Assembly: GCF_000003195.3 (NCBI RefSeq)
Contig: NC_012872.2
Coordinates: forward strand, 50,325,695-50,389,694
Source: Sorghum bicolor
Lineage: Eukaryota; Streptophyta; Magnoliopsida; Poales; Poaceae
Direction of reading: 5' to 3'
DNA length: 64,000 nt
Part shown: one piece after another, positions 24,001 to 33,440 of the stretch
Layout: each line of letters begins with the position of its first letter
Position numbering within the stretch: the first letter of the stretch is position 1
Translations under genes and position numbers: made by a program
Notes under the pieces: generated by a model
Told to the model about the DNA's origin: nothing
Databases searched by the model: none
The model's input: the letters and a program-made list of their open reading frames with translations, nothing else

Positions 24001-24370
24001 AGTTGCTGACCCTCAAGAACCAATCTTTCCACCCTACGGTAGGGCTGGGCCAAGAGCGGAAGGTGTCTTTCCATAGATCTAAAGAAAAGTTTTCGGCTCT
24101 GAAGGGGATCCTGTTGGTTTCTGCGTTAATAAGATCAGTTGGATCTGGGTCCCCTAGAGGGCCGAGGCATTGAAGGTGTGGTTGATCGGTGGGGATGACA
24201 ATTTTGTTAGACAGCTCCTAGTAGTTTTGGGAGTAAAGGAAATACAAAAAAAAGGGGAGAAGAAAAGGAAGATATTCAGTAAAATGAATTGCGGATGAAC
24301 AGGGATACGAAGAAAAATACAGGAGATAGGATGGAGATCTGACCTCAGGGACGACGAAGCCAATGGCCAT
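21052..24370 (-). pseudogene. Antisense plant-mobile-domain gene of the plus-strand Tat element, six exons, three stops
   Basis: Exons on the minus strand: 24344-24370, 22760-24217, 22482-22682, 22019-22397, 21821-21942, 21052-21747. They sum to 2,883 bases (960 codons plus stop). Exon 2 (486 codons) is fully open and contains the whole plant mobile domain (SPTLADVAMLTGLDVSSADR, FLNMWLDKFVFCGRSAGP). A second half ends in a tryptophan-rich AYKLWWAEWKEHLF. Exons 4-5 are proline/glutamate rich and exon 6 is a coiled coil. Stops are TAG in exon 3 (complement 22491-22493), exon 4 (22290-22292) and exon 6 (21430-21432). The donor of exon 3 reads GC instead of GT. Exons 1, 3, 4 and 6 have exactly the lengths seen in the other copy, while exon 5 is 33 bases longer here. 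Confidence 0.87.
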
Positions 24371-24516
24371 CTTGCCGCGAAGCGTTTGAGGGCACCGGAG
24401 TTGATGAGGAGGAGTGCTTGTCGGAGGTCTTGGAGATTTTGAATGGCGCCGCCGCTGGAAAAGTAAAGTTGGGATGGTGGAATGAAGTGATGGAGAAGGA
24501 GTACCCGAGAAGGAAC

Positions 24517-24524
24517 TATTTATA
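24517..24524 (-). promoter_or_regulatory. TATA box of the antisense PMD gene (plus-strand Tat copy)
   Basis: TATAAATA on the minus strand, about 150 bp upstream of the ATG at 24370. It is the positional equivalent of 2590-2597. Confidence 0.65.
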
Positions 24525-24679
24525 GGACAAAACGGGCAAGGGCAAATCTGGCTTATCTCTTTGCCGCATCCGAGAAACCCGAGGGTGCTCAGGTAGATAT
24601 GGTAACTGTTCGCACGATAATCAAGGGATTGTGCAGGTGATTTGACGGGAAGCGGTCATTACCTGGAGATATTTTACTG

Positions 24680-24840
24680 TGCGGGATCTTCTGGTCGGTC
24701 CATCGGCAGCGTACTGTAACGGTCATATTGCCGATGGGCGGATAAAGTAAAGGTAGCCGTTTGTACGAACATCCTGATTAGTCCATCGGTAGGTCTTCGT
24801 AACGGTAATATTGCCGATGTGCGGATGAGAAGGAAATGCC
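24680..24840 (-). repeat. Diverged tandem repeats upstream of the antisense gene, plus-strand copy
   Basis: Two units each hold TCCATCGG, then GTAACGGT, then ATATTGCCGATG and GCGGAT in the same order, about 105 bp apart. They correspond to the repeats at 2250-2450 in the other copy. Confidence 0.6.
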
Positions 24841-24994
24841 CGTTCAGGAAGTTGAGGATTTCGAGGAATCTGTAGGAGAATAGGATCGGAGTTGTTCAGA
24901 TTGAGGTTGTCGGTTACCAGATTAGGAGCATTAATTGCGGGAAAATGCATCATTACTGCAGAGAATTTCGGAGCATTAATAGTTTCATACTCCG

Positions 24995-25009
24995 AAATTG
25001 GGGGGCATG
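24995..25009 (+). other. Polypurine tract of the plus-strand Tat element
   Basis: AAATTGGGGGGCATG immediately precedes the 3' LTR start TGTTGACACC at 25010. It would prime plus-strand DNA synthesis. Confidence 0.8.
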
Positions 25010-25705
25010 TGTTGACACCGTTTTTGGGCACGTGTCCAGGATGGCAGGATAAGACGGCAGTTTGTGGTTTACAGGATGAGTTGCCGATGAGGATGGTTGC
25101 CGATAAAGGAGAGGTTGAACGTGACTAAGTTTACGGGCGATGGTGTGTCTATGCCGATAGCTATGATGAGGAAGTCTGCCGATGATTATGGAGTCTGCCA
25201 ATGATACAAAGGGGGAGTCCGGAAGCTGCCGGTCGGTTTGTGGAAGAATTTCAGTTCGTCACGGGGGATAGCTTTGTTATTTCCTTATTTATTTAAGTCG
25301 TTTTGTATACGGATTCCGTGTAATTTGGAATTCGAATTCTAATCGTGTCTGGTTGAAGCTCTTTGAGCAGGGTATAAATATAAACCCTAGGACCTTGTAA
25401 TGAGACATCTATCAATCAATCAAACACACGTTTTACTCATATTCCAGCATCTACTTTTTAACGATTTCGTCATACTTTTTTCTCTTTTATTACGAGTTCT
25501 TAGGAATTCGTCGACTTAAGCTCGGCGTGTTCTCGAGTTCCGCGTGAGTACCTCTTAGCCGTGACATCCGGGCGCATCGCTGTTGTCAGGACTAAAGTAT
25601 TCGAGTTATCACCTTTGCCGATAGTAAGGTCAAATCGGCTGGCACGCCTTAACATTTGAATCGGGTATTAGCCCTTTGTGTTTGCAGATCAGTTTTGCAT
25701 CAACA
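25010..25705 (+). repeat. 3' LTR of the plus-strand Tat element
   Basis: It is 696 bp, followed directly by the duplicated target ACCTG. See the 5' LTR for comparison. Confidence 0.97.
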
Positions 25706-25710
25706 ACCTG

Positions 25711-27053
25711 TTGACGTGCTCCATGGTCGATGTATCATCCTACCCAGAAAATTTAGTAAAATCCAGCACTTTGTACTGATTTGGAAGCGGGATTAAATCA
25801 TATGCAGGAGGATACAGTGTCCGATAAGAGTAAGTGTTGACTTTGGGTTTTATCCCAAATTGGTCTCTCATCACCTCAGCAATCTTATCGGCCCAATAAG
25901 CATCGGCATCTTGCCGATGAGGCGGTTGCGGATCCGGCACCTGCTGGTAAGCTTCCACGTGTCTGTGCGGTGCACGAACTGCATGGAACATTGGGTTAAT
26001 CAATGGGCTACCCATCTGCTGACCACCAAACTGTTGCCCGCCGATCTGCTGTCCAAGATTTATCGGCTGGTTGGGTAACCCTTGGTTCTGGAACCCGAGA
26101 TAGATCTGGCCTTGTTGAAACCCAGTAGCGTGATGATTTTGTTGGTGCATTTGCGGAAAGACTTGCTGCCCAAGCCCTCCACTATTAGCGTTCATCGGCA
26201 TAGGCCCTGCCGATGACTGGTAATTGGGTATCATCATCGAATTGACATACCCTGGCTGAGTCATAAACCTCTGTTGCATCAGCATTGAGTCTGCCGATGC
26301 GTTAGGCATCTGGAACGTTGCAGCTTGAGAATTCCCAGTGTAAGGCCTTGCAGTAGTAGTTGTAGTATACTGGGGACTCTGATTCATTGGCATATTTGGA
26401 GGTGCTGATGCCATAGGAGCCTTGCCTCTCATATCAGCCGCCTGGGACGTACCAGGTGTCTTCAACGTGAACTCTGGGGGCATACCAAAACCCCACCAGT
26501 TAGGAGGAGGAACCTGTCCTGACATTGCCGATGCCAACAGATCTGTAGTAAGCTTGATCGACTCATCTGATGTCGGTGGATTGGTTTTCATCGGCATAGA
26601 TTGCGCATTAGTGACTCCTAACATGCTTGGAGGAACGGTAGTTTGTGTACCCGCAGCGGCTGTAGCAGTCGACGGAGCTGTGACTACCGGAGATCCTGGC
26701 TGATGATGAGAAGGGCCCACATAATTTGGTGGCAATTGTCCTTCCTTGAAAGTTCTAGCCACGGCATTGAAAACCGTATTGGACATCACACCAGCTCGAT
26801 TGATCAAGGCATGGTTAATAGCATTATCAACCATGTCTTGAAGTTTACCAGGATTGACTTCAAAAGTAACCTGCCGAGGCATCGGCAGCGCTTCCTTCTG
26901 GATCACCTCGCCACTCCTGTTTACGCTGAAGGCCTTGAGACATTGTTGCTTGTAATCCTCCATAGCCTTCGCAATAGCTTGCTTTTGCTCATCCTTGAGG
27001 TTAGCTTCCGTCACGGGGATGACGTTCTCCAAGTCAAACTCAGTAGTCGACAT
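25711..27053 (-). pseudogene. Gag N-terminus of the minus-strand Tat copy, severed by the plus-strand insertion
   Basis: Read on the minus strand from ATG at 27053 (MSTTEFDLENVIPV), the frame is open through the helical N-terminal region and the Q/M/G/P-rich segment to the gag domain (DFTKFSG at ~25745). It then meets the insertion of the plus-strand element. This piece is uninterrupted and gives the correct reading for positions where the plus-strand copy has a stop (14981) and a frameshift (15238). The rest of the gene continues at 13257. Confidence 0.92.
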
Positions 27054-27073
27054 GTTGATCTTGATCTTGAATC

Positions 27074-27092
27074 GGTCCCACCGGGCGTGCCA
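27074..27092 (-). other. Primer binding site of the minus-strand Tat copy
   Basis: TGGCACGCCCGGTGGGACC on the minus strand, 7 bp inside the 5' LTR. It differs by one base from the site in the plus-strand copy. Confidence 0.7.
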
Positions 27093-27099
27093 AAAGATG

Positions 27100-27807
27100 T
27101 GTTGATGCAAAAGTTGATCTGCAAACACAAAGGGCTAATACCCGATTTAAACGTTAAGGCGTGCCAGCCGATTTGACCTTACTATCGGCAAAGGTGATAA
27201 CTCGAATACTTTGGTCCTGACAACAGCGATGCACCCGGATGCCACGGCCAAGAGGTATTCACACGGAACTTGAGAATACGCCGAGCTTAAGTCGACGAAC
27301 TCCTAAGAACTCGTAATGAAAAAGGGAAAATATGACGAAGTCGTCGAAAAAGTAGATGCTGGAATATGAGTAGAAACTTGTGTTTGATTGATTGATCCAT
27401 TGTTACAAAGCTCTAGGGTCTACTTTTATACCCTGCCCAAAGAGCTACAACCAGACACGACTAGAGTTCGAATTCCAAATTTAAACAGAATCCGTGTACA
27501 AAACGATTTAACTAACTAAGGAAAACATAAAACTATCTTCTCGTGACAAACTAGGACACCTCCACAGGCCAATCGGCAACCTCCATGTCCTTCTTCCGCG
27601 TCATCGGCAGACCCCCTTATCGTAGCCATCGGCACAAACACATTGTCACCTATGGACCTAGTCATATTCGGTCATCCCTTCATCGGCAACCATCTTCATC
27701 GGCAACATCTTCATCGGCAACATCTTCCGCAGATCACGTATTACTACCCTATCTTGCCGACCTATACCCTACCAATCTTGGATACGTGTCCAAAAACGGT
27801 GTCAACA
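27100..27807 (-). repeat. 5' LTR of the minus-strand Tat copy
   Basis: It is 708 bp, pairs with 1366-2085, and is followed by the target duplication CAGTG at 27808-27812. Confidence 0.95.
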
Positions 27808-27812
27808 CAGTG

Positions 27813-28952
27813 GGAGTGTCCTAGGATCAGCAAGGCCATCTAGAACACCGATAAATCTTGTGGAGAGAAGTGTTGGATAGCAAGGGGATTAGAAGAGCTT
27901 GAGGTACAGATTGGTTTTTGATCGATTGGATAGATGAAGCTTTCAATGCACGTGATCCTATAATATAAATGGTGGCCTTATCCTAGTAGGATGCCTATTC
28001 CACGTAGAATTTACAAGTTTCCTATGAATTTGGACATGTTTCCACAAGAAAGTCTCAAAACAGATTTAGTCTGCCAAAACCGTTCTATGCCGATTTTAAT
28101 AGGGCTTCGTCCACCTCCTGCCGACACAACTAGAGTAAGAGTTTGTTCATGATTTTGGGAGCTAGGTAACTGGTCCTCCTCTAATTCAACGCTTGCATAA
28201 ATCAACATTTATGCATAAAAAACAAAACGGTGAGCACGTCGATGAGGCCCATCAACACACCATCGCCACTGCTCCTAACTAGATCTGCACCATCGTCGTT
28301 GTCGCTCGTCGCATCTGTGCGCAGCGCCGCAGGAAGGGAGCCGTGTGCAGACCGACGGAGAGCCTTCATGTCATCGCTGTCGGAGGCCCATTCAAGGATA
28401 GAGGAGAGAGTTGGAGGAGGAGGAGCTCGACGCACCGGTGTGGAGACGGAGGTGGCGCTCACCATGGATCCACTGCCGGGAAAGCCCCCACACGCGTCAC
28501 GCCTTCGAGAGAGCCCCCACAACATGTAGCACCCACACATGCAGAGAAGAGAGAGCCGGTTGATAGAGAAGAGCATCTAAACCCTAACTTCTCGTATATA
28601 TACGTGGGCACAAATAACATGCCTCTTTGGCCTTTTAGATCTTGTGCTTTTTTTCCTAAGATGGGCCTCATAAGAGGTCCACTGAAAATCCTCAACTATT
28701 TTAGGATATATCTAAATTTTATGACCACCTCCGTTAATGACTGAGGAGTGTCTCGTAAAATTATTTTTTAGTAGTGGCAAACCAGCCTAGGCTAGTTTAC
28801 TGTTGTTGTCTGTTGAGGCGCTGCCCAAACTGACTTCGGTTGGATTTTACTGATTTTTACCAAATAATTTGCTGTTGCATTTGATCAGATTTTGGCTATC
28901 AACATGGGTGTTCCCATATCATATTGCTCATATTTCTCTCTCTAATGTTAAG
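27813..28952. other. Unassigned region right of the Tat nest
   Basis: The first part should continue the interrupted copia LTR, but I find no clear LTR end. A GC-rich patch at 28230-28520 has overlapping open frames on both strands without recognisable domains and with the S/R/A-rich composition expected by chance. I do not call a gene here. Confidence 0.4.
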
Positions 28953-29098
28953 CAGTGGCAAAGCTAAAGTAAACTAGAGGGGGGTGCAGATATGTATTTT
29001 AGGAGGTGCATACATGGTGAAATTTGAACCAATTCTATTGCTTTTATAACTTTCAGGGGTACCTTTGCACCCCCTCTTCATGTTGTACTTCGCCCCTG
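28953..29098. mobile_element. hAT-type MITE, 146 bp, with 8-bp target duplication
   Basis: The ends are CAGTGGCAAAGCTA and TACTTCGCCCCTG, which are imperfect inverted repeats of the CAGKGGC type. The flanks carry a perfect 8-bp duplication, ATGTTAAG at 28945-28952 and 29099-29106, the length typical of hAT transposition. It has no coding capacity. Confidence 0.85.
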
Positions 29099-29106
29099 AT
29101 GTTAAG

Positions 29107-29800
29107 ATGTATTGTGCCGGTGCAGTCCACACTCCACAACAGAAGAGGAGCGCCATTTGTCAATGCTAATGCTAAGGAGAGTATTAGCTAATCAAGAATT
29201 ATTGTTGATGCATGTTGTTATTTATTATCATTATCATTATTATTTCAAAATCATTGTCATCATCATCTCGCACGAAACGTCACGGAAAGTAAAAACCGTT
29301 GAAACAGCTTATATTGCGTTTCCGCTGTCTAGGATGAATATACATGGCAACCTCGCTGCCGCTCTGCGCATACACAAGCACAAGCCTCCGGTACGGTATT
29401 CTTCGCCAGATGGAAACCTCCTGCCCTGTACCAAGCTGTCCGTGGAGAGATCCACTGTCTTTTTTTTTTCTTTTTGGGATAGAAGAGATCCACTGTCATG
29501 ATCGCTACACCAGCACCTAGCAGTGCTACTAGGTACAAATGAAAGAAAACCGAAGGAAAGATTTTCTGTTGACACGGGAGATATCACAAGCTTTGGCTAC
29601 TGGCATGACTTGTGACGGCATTTTCTGTACTACCACTTCCCGATCTCCATATGGGCACCACAGGTTGGAATTTGGCGCTCCCGATGATTTCTAGTAGCAT
29701 CGGTACCTCGTCGTCACCGAACTCTAGCTCCACGAAGTAATCTGCTTGACACTCCTACGGATGCTTGCCTGCCAACAGTTCCATTTGTGTCATATTATGT
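29107..29800. other. Non-coding stretch with simple AT repeats
   Basis: It contains a TTATCATTATCATTATTATT-like low-complexity run near 29220-29260 and a T-run near 29460. No gene or element boundary can be supported. Confidence 0.4.
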
Positions 29801-30164
29801 AAGGACGGAGATGGTACTCTAAATAGATATTTATGATTTTTCTTTAGTCTAATTTAATGAACTAAGGGTCTGTTTAGCAGGGCTCCTCTCAGGCTTCGGC
29901 TCTACCTCCTCCAGAAGAGTTCTGCCAAACTTTTTTCTGGAGAAACAATTTTTGAGTAAAAAGCAGAGGGAGAGCCGTTTTGGCGTAGCCACAATTAGTG
30001 GCTTCACCAAAACGGCTCCGGCTCCCCTAAAAGAGCCCCTCGTGAGGAGCCCTGCTAAACAGGCACTAAATAGACAATTTTTTTCTTCATTTTTTTCATT
30101 TAGTTTATTAAGTTAGACTAAAGAAGAACCACGAGTATGTATTTGGAGCACTATCTCCATCCTT
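29801..30164. mobile_element. MITE with long inverted arms, interrupted by a second MITE
   Basis: The outer inverted arms pair AGGACGGAGATGGTACTC (left) with the reverse complement of GAGCACTATCTCCATCCT (right). They continue inward through TTTAGTCTAATTTAATGAACTAA and its imperfect complement. The flanking dinucleotide is TA on both sides. The centre is occupied by the 201-bp element at 29866-30066. The superfamily is not certain. Confidence 0.7.
29866..30066. mobile_element. Tourist-like (PIF/Harbinger type) MITE nested in another MITE
   Basis: The ends GGGTCTGTTTAGCAGGGCTCC and the complement of GGAGCCCTGCTAAACAGGCAC are near-perfect inverted repeats. Flanks are TAA at 29863-29865 and 30067-30069, the 3-bp duplication typical of PIF/Harbinger elements. 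Confidence 0.8.
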
Positions 30165-30417
30165 AATGTTATGTCAACCAAAATAATGGACATGATTATG
30201 TGAGCAATAGTGTTGTTTTTTTCTAGCGTACAAGTCCATTTCATGACATTGAAAGAACAAAATGTTTACACAAGAACCTAAGGAGAAATCAAAGATTGTC
30301 AAAGTTCAGAGTAACAAGTTCATTTGATATAGATAGAACACAGATAACAACCCAACACTTTTCTTTGAAAATTCATCAACGAGCCAGAGTCATTGAAAGT
30401 ACCTATCATGTATAATA

Positions 30418-30650
30418 CACTAGTGCACCGGTGCTTTCTACTAGCGGCACTCCTTTTTTCTACTGGCGGTTTGAAATGAGCAGGCGCCAGTAGAGTTACA
30501 AACATGCGCACTTGCTTTAAAACCACCTGTACAAACTAGTTACACTGGCGGTTCTCGTAAGTCAGCCGCATGTGTAAATATGACATTTTCACTAGCCGTT
30601 TTCTTTAAACAACCGCTAGTAAAAACTATTGTAAATATGACATATATGTG
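30418..30650. mobile_element. CACTA (En/Spm-like) terminus with subterminal repeats
   Basis: It begins CACTAGTGCACCGGTGC and contains repeated TACTAGCGG, ACTGGCGGTT and AACCGCTAGTAAAAA motifs in both orientations, the subterminal pattern of CACTA elements. Only one end is evident. The opposite terminus is not found nearby, so this may be a truncated or very short derivative. Confidence 0.6.
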
Positions 30651-30753
30651 TGTATGAATTTAGATTCAGATTTTCTTTTATAGGTTATACCTTTTAGATA
30701 CTGTTGTAATTGATTGGTTGTTGATGCTAAACTGTCTGTAAACTGTTACAATT

Positions 30754-31355
30754 TGTTAGGTTTACTATCACATTAGTAATTAATGGTGGAGAGCACAACA
30801 TATAAGGCATGGGGAGTCCTCATCTATGAGGCTAATCTTTTAGGTTAAGTTAGATCCAAGGTCTTGGTATGTTGTGGGCTCTGCTGGACCTAGGCCTGAG
30901 AGCAGTGCCAGCTCGTGGGTATAGCGAGCCAGGACGGTCATGCAATCTAATAAGTGGTATCAAAGTCCATGGTCAATAAAACCTGGAAAATCTCAAGAGC
31001 CACATGGTAACGGCAGAGCCCGTTAGTGCCTATGAGGTCACACGAATTGTGTGTCATACGGAGCATTGGACTCAAGGTCTAGATAACATCTTCCGAAGAT
31101 CACACTGGATTGTGTGATGTGAAGAGTTGGGTCGATGTGTGACAGGGGAGGTTGTTAGATTTAGTCTCACATCAATAATTAATGGTAAAGAGCATAACAT
31201 TTAAGGCGAGAGCAACCCTCACCTATCAGGCTAGTCTTTTGGGTTGAGTTAGGCTCAAGGTCTAAGTATGTTGTGGGCTCTGGTGGACCTAGGCCTGAGG
31301 GGTGCCGACCCATGTGTATAGCGAGCCGGGTCGAATTCTACTGCACACTCTAACA
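30754..31355 (+). mobile_element. TRIM element (miniature LTR retrotransposon), 602 bp, complete
   Basis: It has two short direct repeats, 30754-30952 (199 bp) and 31153-31355 (203 bp), each starting TGTTAG and ending TAATA/TAACA. A primer site TGGTATCAAAGTCCATGG starts at 30955, matching the initiator-Met tRNA type, and a purine run GACAGGGGAGG at 31141-31151 lies before the second repeat. There is no coding capacity. The perfect 5-bp duplication CAATT at 30749-30753 and 31356-31360 proves the boundaries. Confidence 0.92.
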
Positions 31356-31555
31356 CAATTTTCAATAGAGTAGACATGGCAGAGTGAAGATGAGTGAAAA
31401 CAAAGTGGGCATATGTTCAGGGTGGACCTAGGCCTAAGGGGCACCGGCCCATGTATATATCAAGCCGAGTCAAATTCTTCCACACTAACATAATATTTTT
31501 AACATAGTAGACATGACAAAGTGAAGATGAGTGAAAAGAAGTGGACATATGTTCA
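31290..31555 (+). repeat. Tandem duplication of a TRIM LTR end plus its right flank
   Basis: The last ~70 bp of the right TRIM LTR and ~65 bp of flank (TAGACATGGCAGAGTGAAGA...) are repeated once, at about 31420-31553, with divergence. The copy keeps TGGACCTAGGCCTAAGGGG and a degraded ACTAACA end. The duplication is post-insertional since it spans the element edge. Confidence 0.75.
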
Positions 31556-31723
31556 GGGTTTGGTTGGGAAATAGCTGCCATCATGGCGGTTAGCTATCAA
31601 TGAGTGTTGAATTTGTGATATTGCTATGATAGATGGTTATGAGGTGTTTTTATGGTCATATTACACATTGTTTGCTCTAATAAAAAGGTCAGATTCATGT
31701 TTGGAATGTAGGGCACTCGTAAG

Positions 31724-31869
31724 TATAACCATTGAGGTGAGTAAATTACATTATATCAGAAGAGGTTCACGATATATGTGTATAAGTGCCTCTAGAAGTT
31801 AGAGAGGCATGTAGAAGCAATAGAGGCAAACATAGAAGCTAAGCTAGATGGAGAGCCATACATTACACA
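31724..31869 (-). repeat. 3' LTR of the decayed copia element
   Basis: It aligns with 34962-35091 through several shared blocks (AGAGGTTCACG, AGAGAGGCA, TAGAAGCTAAGCTAGAT). The expected TG end reads TA. Confidence 0.75.
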
Positions 31870-31986
31870 ATTACAAAAGGATATAAATGCTACCACTCCC
31901 TTGTAGTCTGAGCGGTAGCATCACGAATATTCAGGCTAGATCAGAACTCCTGGAAGGCAGAGGTTGAGAGACCCTTGGTGAAGATG

Positions 31987-33440
31987 TCAGTATATTAGGA
32001 TGTTGTCAGGACATGAAGTATGTGGACTTGAACGATAGCAATGTGATCTCAAACAAAGTGCAGGTTGATCTCTACATGCTTGGTACATTAGTGCTAAACC
32101 GAATTGTTGGAGAGGTAGACAACACTTATGTTGTCGCAATAAACTAATGTAGCACAACGAAGAGGGTGGCAAAGCTCATCGAGAAGCTAACGCAACCATA
32201 AAACTTTGATGACACCATTCGTGATGACCCAATATTTTGCCTCAGTGCTAGAATGAGAGACAATCTATTGACGCTTGGAGGACTAGGAAACCTAGCTGTC
32301 ACCTAGGAATACTGCATAGCCATTTGTCAATCAATGAGTATCAAGGCAACTAGCCCAACTGACATCAGAATAGACAATAAGATCCACTAGTGGCGAGCGA
32401 TGAAGAGTTAAGCCATGTGACAGAGTGCCTTGGAGATAGCACCGGATGCGCCGGCAAGGTGAGGTTCCTAGGGATCATGCATATACATGCAAAACTGTTT
32501 AACTGCAAACACGATATCTGGTCACATGAATGTCAAATATAGTAGAGCACCAACGAGACTACGATACTGAGTCAGGTCATCAACAGGTGGACCATCGTGT
32601 AAAAATTTGGAGTGGATGTCGACAGAATGCTGCTAAGCTTGTAAGCACTCATACATCATGCTCCAGCTGCAAAATATCAAGTGTGTACTGCCGCTAAGAG
32701 AGAGAAAGTCCATCTCGGTGGGTGATAGAGACTCCTAGTAAGTGATGAAATGGACCCATATAAGTCATAGAGAACTCTTGCTGAAGTGTTGCAATAATAT
32801 GTTGGAGAAGGCGAGTAGACAATGCAGTAGAACAATATGGTCAACATATAGCAGGAGATAAACCACATCAGAACCCCTGTGATAGGTCAACAATGATGTG
32901 TATGACTTCGCCTCAATAAATCCATGTGAGAGGAGGTGGGAGGCGCAAAGGTCCACGTATAATGTGAACAATCATCAAGTATAAAAAGACAGTGCTTGTA
33001 GCCCAAAACTCTAGCAAAATGTGTCGTCGAGAGGTCACAATGTATTAAGTCAAATTTATTAGAAGCTCTATAACTAGAAGAAGTAAAAGGCAAGTGCACA
33101 TGGCGCCCGAGCTGACAAGCACGACAGTGATGTTTGGGATCATCTTTATTACACAAAATGACATTAGAGCTAATAAGCTTGGACAAAGCTTCACGACCAA
33201 GGTGTCTGAGACGACATTGATGCCAAAGACAGGGGTTGCAACAAGGGTGGCGGTGCTGGTGGAGGGCAAGAAGAACAGATAAAGGTCTCCAGAGCTATTG
33301 CACCTAGCAATCATGTTCTTGGTTTGCATGTCCTTCACATAAAGAACAAATGGGTCAAATTTGATGGAACAATTATTGTCTGTGGTAAAACAACAAATAG
33401 AAAACAAATTATTAATGATGCTTGGAATGACTAAACATTA
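31987..33440 (-). pseudogene. Copia pol remnants: integrase, reverse transcriptase, RNase H
   Basis: Integrase fragments lie at ~32887-33190 (CRACQLGRHVHLPF, NKFDLIHCDL, LDDCSHYTW). RT is at ~32680-32970, with VVYLLLYVDHIV where YVDD is expected, so the second catalytic aspartate is lost. RNase H remnants at ~32225-32390 show VSWASCLDTH and SHSSTEAKYW. Several stops and frame changes make it clearly inactive. Confidence 0.85.

Larger units (their letters stand above)
13263..25705 (+). mobile_element. Complete Ty3/gypsy Tat-type retrotransposon, plus strand, nested in its own relative
   Basis: This element is 12,443 bp with two 696-bp LTRs (13263-13958 and 25010-25705), termini TGTTGA...TCAACA, and a perfect target-site duplication, ACCTG at 13258-13262 and 25706-25710. 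It is inserted in gag of the minus-strand copy in the opposite orientation. By eye the LTRs differ at 8 of 696 positions (about 1.1%), so the insertion is recent on the usual grass LTR clock. Order: LTR, primer site, gag-protease, pol, convergent antisense PMD gene, polypurine tract, LTR. All structural parts are present but the sense genes carry several stops and frameshifts. Confidence 0.97.
1366..27807 (-). mobile_element. Ty3/gypsy Tat-type retrotransposon, minus strand, host of two nested insertions
   Basis: This is a complete element on the minus strand. Its LTRs are 27100-27807 (5') and 1366-2085 (3'). It has a perfect 5-bp target-site duplication, CAGTG at 1361-1365 and 27808-27812. 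Termini are TGTTGA...TCAACA. Without the two inserts (9697-11226 and 13263-25705 plus duplications) it is about 12.5 kb. Order in the sense direction: LTR, primer site, gag-protease, pol, a convergent antisense PMD gene, polypurine tract, LTR. Two RNase H domains in pol and a long 3' region with an antisense gene are marks of the Tat lineage. Sense genes carry stops, and the copy is non-autonomous now. LTRs differ by about 8 substitutions and one 12-bp indel by my reading. Confidence 0.93.

Noticed and set aside
28230..28576. Overlapping frames in a GC-rich patch right of the Tat nest
   Set aside because: No domain and no splice or promoter signals; frames on both strands are equally long.
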